Shown here: piece by piece, positions 23,901 to 30,823 of the stretch
How positions within the stretch are numbered: the stretch's first letter is position 1
Layout of the letters: the number at the start of each line of letters is the position of its first letter
From: Luidia sarsii
Taxonomy: Eukaryota > Echinodermata > Asteroidea > Paxillosida > Luidiidae
Direction of reading: 5' to 3'
Assembly: GCA_949987565.1 (NCBI GenBank)
Contig: OX465113.1
Span: 9,627,942 to 9,691,941, forward strand
DNA length: 64,000 nucleotides
Program-made: the position numbers and the translations under genes
Notes under the pieces: model-generated
Told to the model about the DNA's origin: nothing
What the model saw: the letters and a program-made list of their open reading frames with translations, nothing else
The model's database searches: none

Positions 23901-26900
23901 TCCTGACCCTGATCACGATGGCCCGTCTTCCCTTAGCCCTGAAGAGCTCCCTGGAGATACTAGGTCAGTGGTCAGTTGGCTGCGGTCACTACGAAACCGA
24001 CAACTTCTTTATTATACTCAGAGATGTAAGACTTCCATAAATTTCTGAATTTCCGGAAGTGGCGTGATTTTTTTTTTTTTTTTGATTCTTTTTATTTATT
24101 TTTTTAATGTCAAACAGGTATCTCAAACTGGCCATGTTTATCTGTTAAAACCATAAAAACCTGAAGGGCGCCTGCACAGCTGCCGTGAATCTCTCGGTCG
24201 CGTAAGCGCTCACTCGCAGTCGCATCTCTCAGTCGCGTAAGCTCTCGCTCGCAGTCGCACAATTTATTGACCTTCAGTGATTTTCGGGAAATGACTGTCG
24301 GTCACTTACATCCCTGTATACTTTATTTGGCGAGCTGTGAAACAGTGCGAGCCTATTTAATTACCGATTTCTGTCTGTCTGTCCATCCGGTCATCCGCAT
24401 TCGGATGTTAAAACCCTGACCCTTCCTCAATCCTCCATAATTTTCCGGCTTGTGTTGTGGAGGATTGTGGAGGATTGAGGCATGTATGAAAATTCCCAGT
24501 TGGAGGATTACGTAGGATTGAGGAAGGCTGTTAAATTTGCACTGGAGGATTGATGAAGCATGCTACAAATGAGATGTTGGAGGATTGTGGAGGATTGAGG
24601 AAGGTTGTCATATTTAGTTGGAGGATTGTGGAGGATTGAGGAAGGTTGTTAAATTTATACTGGAGGATTGTGGAGGATTGAGTCAGGTATGAAAATTCCC
24701 TGTTGGAGGATTACGGAGGATTGAGGAAGGTTGTTAAATTTGCACTGGAGGATTGAGGCAGGAATGAAAATTTCCAGTTGAAGGATTATCGAAGGATTGA
24801 GGAAAGTTGTTAAATTTACACTGAAGGATTGTGGAGGATTGAAGAAGGTTGTTAAATTTACACTGAGGGATTGTGTAGGATTGTGAAGGATTGAGAAAGG
24901 TTCCAAGTAAACAGTACTAGGGTTGTTAATTTAATAGAGGAATATACAAAAATGTTGCAAACTGCTTACTAACTAAAATTACCAAAATGCAAATCTCTAA
25001 ATTTTATGGGCCTGACGTTTCGATCCTAGCAGGACCTTTCTCCGCCTTTGAGAAAGGTCCTGCTAGGATTGAAACGTCAGGCCCACTAAATTTTCAGATT
25101 AAAACTTGCCGGCGCTGGAGTGAGAAATACAATGCCATCCTCTCTTCATCTGATACCTTCTTTCAAACGCAGCTCTCTTTCTTCTTCTCTGTCCATCTAT
25201 CTTGGACGCTCATTTGCAGGAGCCTTTGGCATGGCGCTGGGAACCAGCTACAATCGGTTCAGCCTGTGGGCCGTCGCTGTGCCCGTTGGCATCGGGCTCG
25301 CCATCATGCTGGCCTCATGGGTACGTTTTGCGGTCCGTAGTAAGGACCACATTGCTGCCATTGTTGTCACCTGTTGTCATTTTGTGTCATTGTCATTGTT
25401 GGTTTTATTGTTGTCATTTTGTGTTGTCATCCTTGTCGATGTCATTGTTGTCATTGTCATTTTGTGTCGTCATTGTTATTTATTTTGTGTTGTCATTGTC
25501 ATTAGCTTTTTCGCGCGAAGCGAAAAAGCTATTGTTATTGTTAAGATTTTTTTTTTTTTCTTCTTCTTCTTTTTCTTGTCGGAAAAATCCCCTAGACAAA
25601 GCACACGGTTTTTTCGGAGGGCATTTTTGCCATTGAACAAATTTTGATTTTTTTTCAAATTTGGTATATGCATAAAACCCTTGCTGAAATTTTGCGTCGT
25701 AGTCTTGAAAACGTCATGACGTCACCACGTGTCACGTGACAGCGCTTTAAAGGGGCAAATTTCAAACTGCAATAAAAGCAAAAAAGCAATTTCGTTTTGT
25801 TCCAAGTTTGCACTATATCTAAGTTGGGAAAAGGTGTATCCAAAAATTGCCCTCATGTGATCGTGACGTCATCTCATGAATATTAATGAGGTCATAAACT
25901 TTTAAGATTTTAACATTCAATTGAGCACATTTGGCCAACGGAGCAAGATTTTTGTATTGTTTTTGTTTATATCTATTAGGGATGTAGTCTAGAAACACCC
26001 TTCGGGGCCAAAATGCCATGACGCAATCGTGACGTCATCAAAATGCGTGTTTTTAAAACACATATTTGCCAAAGGTCTATCGTCTCGAAATTTGGTGTGC
26101 AGGTAGCTATTGTGCTAGACATTCATAATCCTGAGTTTGGAAGCAATCGATCATTGTTCAGAATTATTATGATTTTTTGAATATTATAATGAGGTAACAT
26201 ACACTTTGTGCACAAAATATGCACGTGCGTATTGGGTTAGGAATGGAGGTTACGGGTTCGAATCCCGTTGATGTCAAATTTTTTTTCATCAATTTTTTTT
26301 TTTTTTTTTTAAGAGAACCAGATGCGGAAAAGCGTTATGTTCTGTTTGCCAACAGACATAAATTTCTAGTTTTATGTTGTCATTGTTGACATTTTGTGTC
26401 ATTTTCATTGTTGTCATTTTGTGCTGTCATTGTCATTTGGTGCTGTTGTCATTTTGTGTCATTGTTGTCATTGTTGTCATTGCTGTCATTGTTGTCATTG
26501 CCATCGTTGTCATCATTGTTGTCACTGTCATCGTCATTGTTTTCATCTTTGTTGTGGATGTCGTCATTGTCATTTCTTGTCATTCTTGTCATCGTTGTCG
26601 ATTGTTTCTCGTGCAGGCGAGTGATTCTGCAGATTTCAAAGACCAGACACCAATTTGTTTGTTTACATGATCGCTTCCCAAGCTGAAGAGAATGCCGAAG
26701 ACCTCTTGGTGCCGTGAACTGTTCCCACTTTGATGAACTGATCCGAAGATTCAATGTCTTTCCTCCTGTTTTTTGATGGCCGCAGGCGAGGCGGGGCTAC
26801 AAGCGCCGCCACTGCTACCCGACCAGCAAGCGGCGCTGGCTCCTGTTCATCCTGCCCGGCACGGCGGTGGTGGTGGCCGGCCTCTGCCTCTTCGCCTTCC

Positions 26901-27085
26901 TGGAGACGGACGAGAACTACCAGTTTGTGCACAGCGCCTGGCACGTGGCCATGGCGCTGGGCGTCGCCTTCCTCCTGCCGCCCAGAGAGAGTAATGACAA
27001 GCAGCACTATAACCACATGTCCGAGCTGGTGGACATTAACACGCTCAACTCTGAGCTGGTGGTCAACGACGACCCGGGCTATTGA
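5923..27085 (+). CDS. PGAP6: PGAP6/TMEM8A-like GPI-anchor phospholipase, 12 coding exons
   Basis: Coding exons: 5923-6004, 7195-7363, 8512-8719, 9307-9449, 15143-15432, 16475-16902, 19897-20105, 21174-21313, 22162-22340, 23810-23963, 25220-25320, 26786-27085. All have AG/GT borders and the joined frame is open for 800 codons; human PGAP6 is about 770. Exon 1 encodes a signal peptide (MSGRLWLSTYGLFFMSAMF). Residues ~28-510 form the ectodomain. A Cys-rich EGF-like module (~514-562) is split between exons 8 and 9. Residues ~573-765 are multi-pass membrane with the CREST catalytic pattern: FYHLCD (H619, D622), FCDF (D638) and H750-x3-H754. Family knowledge: PGAP6 is a cell-surface GPI-specific phospholipase A2. 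TMEM8B and myomaker lack part or all of this ectodomain, so the full-length form argues for PGAP6. Exon 5 has a partial duplicate at 14224-14301. Introns are full of repeats. Confidence 0.88.
6425..6950 (+). pseudogene. PLE 3' fragment in PGAP6 intron 1
   Basis: This encodes the end of the GIY-YIG domain ([20 protein letters not shown] at 6488 onward) to the terminal NIQEGND and a stop at 6673. The pyrimidine-rich 3' UTR and the hammerhead-like tail near 6890-6932 (TCAAAACGTCAGGCCC) follow. It is 5'-truncated and lies in the same orientation as the host gene. Confidence 0.85.
7404..7510. mobile_element. Diverged TGTGACCC-type MITE remnant
   Basis: CCCAGCATGGCATAATGAGG and the following ATTAGCTTTCCATTGATATC resemble the left half of the elements at 34559-34803 and 60014-60267. 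The right end is missing, probably lost next to the CT-rich array. Confidence 0.45.
7595..8335. repeat. CT-rich minisatellite in PGAP6 intron 2
   Basis: Tandem array of imperfect TCTCTCTCCCCCTCTCCCTC-type units. It is open in several frames on both strands, giving Ser/Leu/Pro-rich or Arg/Glu-rich translations that are not genes. Confidence 0.95.
8741..9020. repeat. PLE terminal sequences, including head-to-head palindromes
   Basis: Two structures follow exon 3. At about 8740-8776 a near-perfect inverted repeat (CTGGCAGGACC ... GGTCCTGCCAG) runs into a plus-strand PLE end with GAAACGTTCAGGCC. At 8925-9010 a minus-strand PLE tail meets a plus-strand copy head to head (GGGCCTGACGTTTC ... GAAACGTCAGGCCC), forming a palindrome of about 90 bp. 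The left flank (ATACAAAAATGTTGCAAACT) is the reverse complement of the pseudo-LTR tail. No coding sequence. Confidence 0.8.
9636..9860. mobile_element. Palindromic foldback element, copy 1
   Basis: The outer part carries the family signature TTTGAAGGTTTGCATGGTG. The inner part is a long hairpin with arms 9718-9780 and 9781-9838. The left arm holds GGTTCTGAAAAGAACTG, and the apex carries CTGAAGA followed by a self-pairing segment and GAAGCGTC. The inner hairpin recurs almost unchanged at 14302-14418 because of the local duplication. Confidence 0.75.
9862..9874 (+). repeat. Left 13-bp target-site duplication of the intact PLE
   Basis: CTCTTCCCATCCA lies immediately left of the PLE and is repeated exactly at 13871-13883 on its right. 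The same 13-mer occurs once, uninterrupted, at 14439-14451 in unit B, which is the empty site. Confidence 0.9.
9876..10680 (+). repeat. Upstream pseudo-LTR of the PLE
   Basis: 805 bp matching 13066-13870 base for base, with one difference noticed by eye (G at 10233, C at 13423). It contains the end of the ORF (Cys cluster and GIY-YIG domain, stop at 10290), the 3' UTR and the hammerhead-like motif. In PLEs this copy supplies the promoter and leader for the full unit. Confidence 0.9.
10566..10604 (+). ncRNA. Hammerhead-ribozyme-like motif, upstream pseudo-LTR
   Basis: Elements in order: helix I strand GCCT (10566-10569); a core resembling CUGANGA but reading TTGAGAAA (10570-10577); helix II GGTCC/GGATC closed by TGCTA (10578-10592); GAAA (10593-10596); CGTC with expected cleavage after C10600; helix I strand AGGC (10601-10604). 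Helix III is reduced to the palindrome ACGT, as in the small hammerhead variants of PLEs that cleave as dimers. The first core differs from consensus, so activity is uncertain. Confidence 0.6.
10691..13480 (+). CDS. PLE polyprotein: reverse transcriptase plus GIY-YIG endonuclease
   Basis: A 929-codon open frame. The N-terminal ~300 residues include a basic region with KKIGGLVAKQRRHNRF. The RT region follows: IIIKPADKGSAVVIMD near residue 330, FYLLPKIHK and GRPIISGNG near 400-420, IGTIDVSSLYTNIP near 475, GTAMGTRMAPSFACLFMGDL near 540, and the catalytic RYIDDVFFIW with Y569. A Cys cluster (KCTSKCIVCKTH) precedes the GIY-YIG nuclease at ~832-870 ([25 protein letters not shown]). This is EN+ PLE architecture: the nuclease nicks the target and the RT copies the element RNA there. 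The start is uncertain. The first ATG, at 10691, encodes an odd hydrophobic leader; a second in-frame ATG is at 10817, and a possible leader intron overlaps both. All catalytic motifs look intact. Confidence 0.92.
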   Translation: MLLYPLVVILLADLSTCVCKSVRPLVCKSTFCVCLLFFALTNMNNPTCFFQLRKLQEKALRYTFHQDNYNFFSVSRLIPTGLQISHTPQIGKLSPNLQKKWNQILYSASIQLIKVLSEQCEITLQAVHQDIANLDSKLRSSCSESQYKDLSDEIEKGLSNLNSVLTDRRNKKIGGLVAKQRRHNRFRRSPQSTPLPPTNTVVNLSSSSLTDAEHTLLSKGLNFCPTPPKVDQVMLSQDLTEYYRRLRLTEFFFDSGSSKEEPFRVKSTWVPPKNRVPALETYVQAVSSQVSNSSHLTRKPHDNLPREERLALNTLRSRGDIIIKPADKGSAVVIMDRQKYIDEANRQLNNPQHYKCLDSNPTGKFSEQIQEVLDDMRSRDHLSKKAHRFLSPINCRTARFYLLPKIHKANNPGRPIISGNGSPTEHISLFIDSFLKPLVPQIPSYVHDTPDFLRKLESVKDQIPATAIIGTIDVSSLYTNIPQEEGIQACSSALAKGKQSSPPISDITTLMRLVLAKNNFSFLGKHYLQVHGTAMGTRMAPSFACLFMGDLEERMLSEAPCRPWIWWRYIDDVFFIWTRDGSSLNAFFDHINSFHRTIKFTWEQSLQQTHFLDVTVRKDLNTLTTDLYSKPTDTHQYLHSSSCHPRHCKTGIAYSQALRLRRICSNESDFRRHTRVLASYLVARGYSSRQVKNSIAKVYSIPRSSALKQKPPGPKDKPKVPLVTSYHPSLPPLRKITKENHHILHTSDRLAEAIPNSPVLAFRRPRNLRDLIVRAEVPPLDSSPPTKFGTFKCTSKCIVCKTHVKEIDSFNGHSSGTTHTTYGSITCTTSNIIYLISCRVCNIQYVGETKNTLKKRIYGHRSTIKTGKMDTPVGYHFNLPDHSISDMSVLGIESLGHRSNAVRLSREKMWIKRLRTIQPHGLNIQEGND
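10766..10848 (+). other. Possible spliceosomal intron in the PLE leader
   Basis: A donor-like GTATGTAAGT occurs at 10766 and again at 10742. A perfect branch-point TACTAAC lies at 10810-10816, then a pyrimidine stretch and TTTCAACTTAG ending at 10848. PLEs are known to keep introns. However, splicing from either donor does not join the ATG at 10691 in frame to the downstream ORF, and the unspliced frame is open. It may be a leader intron or chance. Confidence 0.3.
13066..13870 (+). repeat. Downstream pseudo-LTR of the PLE
   Basis: Second copy of the 805-bp terminal repeat, ending TATATCACCTTAA immediately before the right target-site duplication at 13871-13883. It includes the ORF end, the 3' UTR and a second hammerhead-like motif. 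Confidence 0.9.
13756..13794 (+). ncRNA. Hammerhead-ribozyme-like motif, downstream pseudo-LTR
   Basis: Identical to the motif at 10566-10604. Expected cleavage lies between 13790 and 13791. Having one motif in each pseudo-LTR would release a unit-length RNA from a read-through transcript. Confidence 0.6.
13905..14195 (+). repeat. 22-bp minisatellite, unit A
   Basis: About 13 copies of ATGGCTAAACTCGTCAAAGC plus TC, with GAT/GGT variants. It is shorter than its counterpart in unit B. Confidence 0.95.
14224..14301 (+). pseudogene. Partial duplicate of PGAP6 exon 5
   Basis: 78 nt identical to 15143-15220, preceded by the same acceptor (CCCGTCTAG). It is cut at the duplication breakpoint with no splice donor and runs into a foldback hairpin. 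It could trap splicing, but the complete exon 15143-15432 is the functional one. Confidence 0.85.
14302..14430. mobile_element. Palindromic foldback element, duplicated inner part
   Basis: Near-identical to 9725-9858: GTTCTGAAAAGAACTG on the left arm, CTGAAGACGAACAGAG at the apex and TCAAGTTCCTCC on the right. It begins exactly at the duplication breakpoint. Confidence 0.8.
14465..15115 (+). repeat. 22-bp minisatellite, unit B
   Basis: About 29 copies of the same 22-bp unit as at 13905-14195, with the same variant types. It directly precedes the acceptor of the functional exon 5. Confidence 0.95.
15457..16013 (+). repeat. Direct repeats with pogo-like ends, PGAP6 intron 5
   Basis: About 85 bp at 15457-15553 is repeated diverged at 15931-16013. 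Both contain CAGTGGAACSTCGCTWTAACG and end TTATAGCGGTTGCAGCCA. CAGTGGAACCTCG plus TATAACGAA resembles ends of pogo/Tigger-type non-autonomous elements; that assignment is from memory of the motif. The interval between them holds another inverted-repeat element. Confidence 0.5.
15581..15917. mobile_element. Inverted-repeat element (MITE) between the direct repeats
   Basis: The left end has GGGCTTTCGTTTCACGACGG and the right end the near reverse complement CTCCTTCGTAAAACGAAAGC. The interior has no coding potential. Exact boundaries are not certain. Confidence 0.5.
16150..16425 (-). pseudogene. PLE 3' fragment, antisense in PGAP6 intron 5
   Basis: The minus strand gives the last ORF codons (GTGGATGAAGCGTCTTCGG...) with a stop, then the pyrimidine-rich 3' UTR. 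It lacks the terminal hammerhead-like motif and ends near CTCTCCAGGCACTC. Confidence 0.8.
16955..18990 (-). repeat. 85-bp satellite grown inside a tRNA-derived SINE, PGAP6 intron 6
   Basis: About 23 tandem 85-bp units between ~17030 and ~18975. Each contains, on the minus strand, TAGCTCAGATGGTAAGAGTG, a pol III A-box-like tRNA head. The sequence before the array (16975-17050) is the rest of a minus-strand SINE head, including the B-box side (CGAATTCCCAGTTCAG). Left-hand units are nearly identical; later units carry shared variants such as GCTAGCCAG and GGTTTTAC. The same unit appears four times at 36120-36480 in the opposite orientation. Confidence 0.9.
19036..19560. mobile_element. Palindromic foldback element, copy split by a piggyBac-type MITE
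   Basis: The left part has TTTGAAGGTTTGCATGGTGG and GCGGTGACACTATGCAT. The right part has AGAGAAGGAGTATGGCTC and AACGTTTCGGGTAGTGTGTA. The insertion at 19127-19493 separates them. Removing it and one TTAA gives CATCTC-TTAA-AGAGAAGG, like CATCTCTCAAGAGAAGG at 20161 in another copy. Confidence 0.7.
19127..19493. mobile_element. piggyBac-type MITE with TTAA duplication
   Basis: A 367-bp element with perfect 15-bp inverted ends, CCACTTCGCGCCGGG and CCCGGCGCGAAGTGG. It is flanked by TTAA on both sides (19123-19126 and 19494-19497). A TTAA target duplication is the hallmark of piggyBac transposition. It has no ORF, so it needs a transposase in trans. Confidence 0.85.
19686..19880. mobile_element. 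Palindromic foldback element, compact copy in PGAP6 intron 6
   Basis: Arms pair across about 195 bp: TTTGCATGGTGGAAATGCTA and AAGTGGAAGGTTTGCGG on the left pair with GCATGGTGTCAACTGCAAAC and CTTCCACTT on the right. Inner segments CTGCTCTGAAGAGAGCCGG and CTCTCTTCAGAGCCACAC flank the centre. It lies just before exon 7. Confidence 0.8.
20106..20485. mobile_element. Palindromic foldback element, interrupted copy in PGAP6 intron 7
   Basis: It begins at the exon 7 donor: GTTTGCACGGTGGAAATACT, then GATGACACCATGCAC, GAGAAGGAGTATGGCTCAG and GGCCCTTTTCAGAGCCATAC. The matching outer arm CCATGGTGTCACCGCAAACC lies at 20459-20478, about 230 bp further on, so unrelated sequence separates the right half. 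Confidence 0.7.
21886..22132. mobile_element. Palindromic foldback element, near-complete copy in PGAP6 intron 8
   Basis: Outer arm: CTTTTGCACGGTGGAAATAC and GGTTTGCGGTGACACCGTG against GGTGTCACCGCAGACCTTCC. Inner arm: GTGTGGCTCTGAAAAGTGGC against GGCTCTTTTTCAGAGCCACA. Centre: CAACGTTTCGGGTAGTGTG against CACGCTGCCCGAAAATGTTG. It ends about 30 bp before the exon 9 acceptor. Confidence 0.85.
22366..23075 (+). repeat. 72-bp minisatellite in PGAP6 intron 9
   Basis: About ten copies of a 72-bp unit beginning AGAGACAGAGACAGGGAGAA and including GTGATCAAAAACTGGAGCAT. Because 72 is a multiple of three it is open in frame, giving a false Glu/Thr-rich ORF continuous with exon 9. A GTAAGG donor at 22341 ends the exon before it. 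Confidence 0.95.
23300..23610 (+). repeat. PLE 3' end in PGAP6 intron 9
   Basis: Pyrimidine-rich UTR, then the terminal motif TTTGAGAAAGGTCCTGCTAG with TCAAAACGTCAGGCC at about 23446-23486, then the tail AGTCAGTGAGCAGTTTGCAA. No ORF part is kept. Confidence 0.8.
24400..24905 (+). repeat. GGAGGATTG minisatellite in PGAP6 intron 10
   Basis: Irregular tandem repeats built from GGAGGATTGAGGAAGGTTG and TTAAATTTACACTGGAGGA units. Confidence 0.9.
24943..25100. repeat. Head-to-head PLE terminal palindrome in PGAP6 intron 10
   Basis: A reversed tail (ATACAAAAATGTTGCAAACTG...) leads to GGGCCTGACGTTTCGATCCT, then CCTTTCTCCGCCTTTGAGAA and GAAACGTCAGGCCCAC. The two hammerhead-like cores face away from a common centre near 25040. 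It matches the layout at 8925-9010 and 52275-52380. Confidence 0.8.
25340..26620 (+). repeat. TTGTCAT minisatellite split by an insertion, PGAP6 intron 11
   Basis: ATTGTTGTCATTTTGTGTC-type repeats at 25340-25503 resume at about 26372-26620. The 866 bp between is unrelated. It opens with the perfect hairpin AGCTTTTTCGC...GCGAAAAAGCT, contains poly-T stretches, and has a consensus pol III B box (GGTTCGAATCC at 26255-26265) without an evident A box. It is probably a non-autonomous element of unknown class. Confidence 0.75.
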
Positions 27086-27115
27086 CCTCTGACTGAGCAA
27101 ACCCCCCACTCAAAA

Positions 27116-27580
27116 CCCTCCTCTCACCACCTCTAAACTCTGTCAACATCGCCTCCAAAATCCCTCAAAACACCCGGAAAACCTCAACCACCCGCAGAAT
27201 CACCTTAAGATTCTCTAAAAACACTCTCACAGCACCCTCAAAACACTCTCAAAACACTCTCAAAACACCCCCCAAATTCTCTGAAAACACTCACGAAACA
27301 CCCTCAAAACACTTACAAAACACCCTCAAAACACTCACGAAACACTTACAAAACACCCTCAAAACACTCACAAAACACTCTCAACACACTCACAAAACAC
27401 CCTCGAAACACTCACGAAACACCCTCAAAACAATCATGAAACACTCTCAACACACCCCCAAAACACCCTCAAAATGCTCGGGAAACACTTACGAAACACT
27501 CTCAAAATTCACACAAAACACCCCCAAAACACCCTCAAAATACTCTCAAAACACTCATGAAGCACTCTCAAAACACCCTC
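27116..27580 (+). repeat. CAAAACACTC minisatellite just after PGAP6
   Basis: Irregular repeats of TCAAAACACTC/CAAAACACCC type start 30 bp after the PGAP6 stop and probably lie in its 3' UTR or flank. Confidence 0.9.
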
Positions 27581-27699
27581 GGGAAAAAAAACCCTTCAAA
27601 CTTCCTCTAACATTAACCCTAGCCCCGACCCCACCGCCACTAACATCAGATCTGCAAAGCCATGCCTCTCACCAGATGTTACCCCAAAAAGCAATCCCT

Positions 27700-27985
27700 C
27701 CAGGGCTTGGCGTTTGGTCTGATCCTAGCCGGACCTTTCTCAAAGGCAGAATCATTTAAAGGAAGTGTTCTAAGAAAATGAAATTCCCCCAGTTCTTTTC
27801 AGAACCGCACATACTCACAAAAAAGAATTTTGCATGGTTACGAGACGAGACTCAGTGGGTCTAAAGTTTAGCTCCAAATAGGACATTTCCCAGAAACCTT
27901 TGAGAAAGGTCTTTGTAAAAAATTCTGCCTTTGAGAAAGGTCCTGCTTCAATCTTAAGGTCAGGCCCTCTTAAGTTTTTAGATTT
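27700..27985. repeat. Broken PLE ends with a foldback scrap
   Basis: A reversed terminal motif (TGATCCTAGCCGGACCTTTC, 27719-27745), a foldback piece (CAGTTCTTTTCAGAACCGCA, ~27790-27812) and a plus-strand tail (GCCTTTGAGAAAGGTCCTGC with TCAGGCCC, 27928-27970). Confidence 0.65.
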
Positions 27986-28904
27986 TTATGAATCTATTTT
28001 ATCAAAGAAAATACTCTATGAAAAGTAAAGAATCGCAAATTTATACCAAATATTATATAGAAACCAAACAATTTGTATTAAACAGCCTGTGGAACTCTAT
28101 TTGCGGTCCTTTAAACCGTTCTTTTTTATGACCGTTTTTTTTTCATTTGTAGGTCAGTGCAAACAAATTCCTCAATCACTGCACACGAGTGAGGGTGCTA
28201 TTTTTGTGATAGCATCAAATTGCACTCGCCCAACGATGTGCACATTTTTTGTCCCTATCTCGTAGGGATTTTGAAACCAAAAATAATAAAATGTTTCTTT
28301 TTGTGGAATTTATTTCAGTCTGAAAAAAAATGGATGTGTTTCATAAAGGTATCACTTCCAGCTCTCACCGGAATCAGTGTTCACCCCCCATTTATCACTG
28401 GCATACATCAGTAATTCTTGTTTGCTTTTGTGCTGTTCTGTCCAGGGAAAAAAAAAACAATTTGGGTGCTTTCCAAATGTCATTATTCCATCCATATTGG
28501 GATTTTTGTTTTATTCTTAGAACTCTGAAGCATGTGAGCTTTAATTCCTCAGTTTCCTATGCAATAGCTTCTTGGGTTTATGCTTGCTGCATAACGCCTT
28601 GCTGCATAACGCATTCATTTATTCATGATGTCAGGGTGATGTCATAGATTTCAGAGGTCAACCCCTTCCCCCGCCTCTCCCCACCCCCTGCCTGTTTTCT
28701 AAGCACCCTTTTGGGGCCTTATTCTTTTTTTTTAAACCACGGCTTGGTGCGTACATTCCATCGCAGTGTCCATTTCAGACTTGACTTTTAATGGCAAATG
28801 CATGCGGCATCTACATCTATCTTTGAGAGAGATGGTCCAAATTGAGCGAGAAGAAAAACTACTTTATCATCGAAAAACAGTCCATTAATCGTATTTTTCG
28901 GCTA

Positions 28905-29290
28905 CCAGTGCATGGAGCAAAGATTAATTGGAATGGACTGAGACTTGAACCCAAGACCTCTGAAAAAGCTGGAATTTTTTTTTTTAAAAAGCTGCATCCA
29001 CTTGTTGTGGATGCTGTTGTAGCCAGATTTACAACTATTGAGTTTTTGCATCTGAATGAAAGCGGGGGCATGATCCCTGGAGATATACGGCAGTTGAATT
29101 GCTTCTGACTGGTGCCCCCACTCCGGCAAAGAGTACAGTAGTTGACTACCGTACATGTATGGCGGAGTGCTTCTGACTGGTACCCTCACCCCGGCAAAGA
29201 CTAGTTGATTGCCGTACATGTATGGTGGGTTAATGGTTGAGTGCTTCTGGTAGGCACCCCCAGCCTTCAGCAAAGAGTATCTTAGTAGTT
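28905..29290. repeat. tRNA-derived SINE pieces
   Basis: A minus-strand head remnant (GACTGAGACTTGAACCCAAG) is followed by plus-strand body sequence shared with 58139-58590, including GCATCTGAATGAAAGCGGGG, GATCCCTGGAGATATACGGC and CTGACTGGTGCCCCCAC. The last segment is repeated about three times. Confidence 0.65.
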
Positions 29291-30061
29291 GCTTCACTTT
29301 CCCTATCTGCTAATGAAGAGCTCTGGTATTTGTTGAACATGCATGTGTGCTATTTATCAGTTCATTGTCTTTCTTTGGTCATTATCAAGAGTGTTCAAAC
29401 AGTACTTATAATTATAATCAGAGCTCTCTTTGTTTCATTAAGCTAAGCATGTGCAAACAAAATCACTCCTTTACAGATATAACCGGAATTATTTCCAACC
29501 GCAATAACTTGCAAGATCTATATATGAGACACATTTTTTTTTTATACTTCACCATGAAAGCCATTTTTTTCTTCAAATAATTGGCAACCATATTTTAGAT
29601 GTGTTTTAAGGAATTAAATGGATATACTTTAGAACGTTATATTTATTCAAAGTGTGTGTGCACCATTTTAATTAGAGACAGGAGAATAGATTAGCACAGA
29701 GAGGGTCATTTTGCAATGGCAGGCGAACACCACGAATCTGTGCAACTTTGTAAATGATTTTTGATTATTCCTGAATATTATTTTAACTCTTTGGATACTT
29801 TATTAAAAAAAATAACAATATAGGAATTTATAAAAACAGGATCTGAAATCCAACTGTTGCTTTTTTTACCGGTCGTTTTTGTTGAATTATTTTGTGGGTA
29901 TCGCAAAGAGAGCTTAGCCGTGTGATAAAATTGCGAACTTGATCTTGAACCAGCTTGCTAAATTTTGAAATCACGAAAGTTATATTCTTCGCTTTAAGTT
30001 TCTGCACAGACTAATAGGAAGCATCAATCGACAGTAACCATAGCCTTAACACACTGTTTGT

Positions 30062-30200
30062 CACGATTCTGACAAGCGAAAGGTTTGCGGAGACATCGTG
30101 TAGCACATAAGTTTTGAGACGGAGTGTGGCTCTGAAAAAGAGCCGGTAACTTTAACGTTTTGAGCAGTGTGTACTCCGCACTCTGCCCTGACTTCAGGAG
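30062..30200. mobile_element. Palindromic foldback element, left-half fragment
   Basis: GAAAGGTTTGCGGAGACATC, GGAGTGTGGCTCTGAAAAAG, AGCCGGTAACTTTAACGTTT and CAGTGTGTACTCCGC match the left half of the 21886-22132 copy. The right arm is absent here; a likely separated right piece lies at 30824-30950. Confidence 0.65.
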
Positions 30201-30460
30201 ACTGCCGGATTCCTACTATCATCGGTGCTTGAGCGCTGGAGCGTGGAGAAACTTTCCCGCCCAGCGTGAACACCAGAGAGGTGGCAGTTCACTGGAGTGT
30301 GTCAGTGTGTGAGTGGATGTCGTTTGGATAATTGAACGTTCAGGAGAGTCAAATGTCAGAATTGTTCAGAAGAAGGAGTATGAGTATTAGAGGTACAGAT
30401 ACTGTAGTGTTCAAACGAGTGCTCTTTGAAGAGATGGGGGGGTAATATTTCTCTCTCCGA

Positions 30461-30821
30461 GGCCCAGTTTCACAGAGCCGCATAATCGTTGAAATCTGCT
30501 TCGCATGAAATGTCTTCCTTGTTACATTAGGATTGCAAAACTACACCTCGATGTGATGCAAACAAATCAATGAAAAACTGACTGGGAACTTTTGAACAAA
30601 TCAAAAAATGGCAGCAGAAAGAAAACTTTGACTGGACTTGAAACAGAGACCTCTGGTTTTAACGTACCAGTGCTCTAACCACCTGAGCTATCCAGCCCTC
30701 GGGTTGGGCATGAAACAAATGAGATACTTGGTTGGTAAGCTGAGCCTTCACAAATTACTACTTTGTTTGTGCTTAGTAGAGCAAATTTGGGCGCTTATTA
30801 GCAGCATTGTGAAATTGAGCC
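30461..30821. mobile_element. Inverted-repeat element carrying a nested SINE
   Basis: Ends GGCCCAGTTTCACA (30461-30474) and TGTGAAATTGAGCC (30808-30821) are imperfect reverse complements. A minus-strand tRNA-derived SINE head at ~30560-30705 (TGGACTTGAAACAGAGACC; CCACCTGAGCTATCCAGCCC) lies inside. Confidence 0.55.
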
Positions 30822-30823
30822 CT

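Noticed and set aside
26754..27109. Alternative frames on both strands over the last PGAP6 exon
   Set aside because: The correct frame is fixed by phase from exon 11 and by the transmembrane and HSAWH motifs; the others are shadows.
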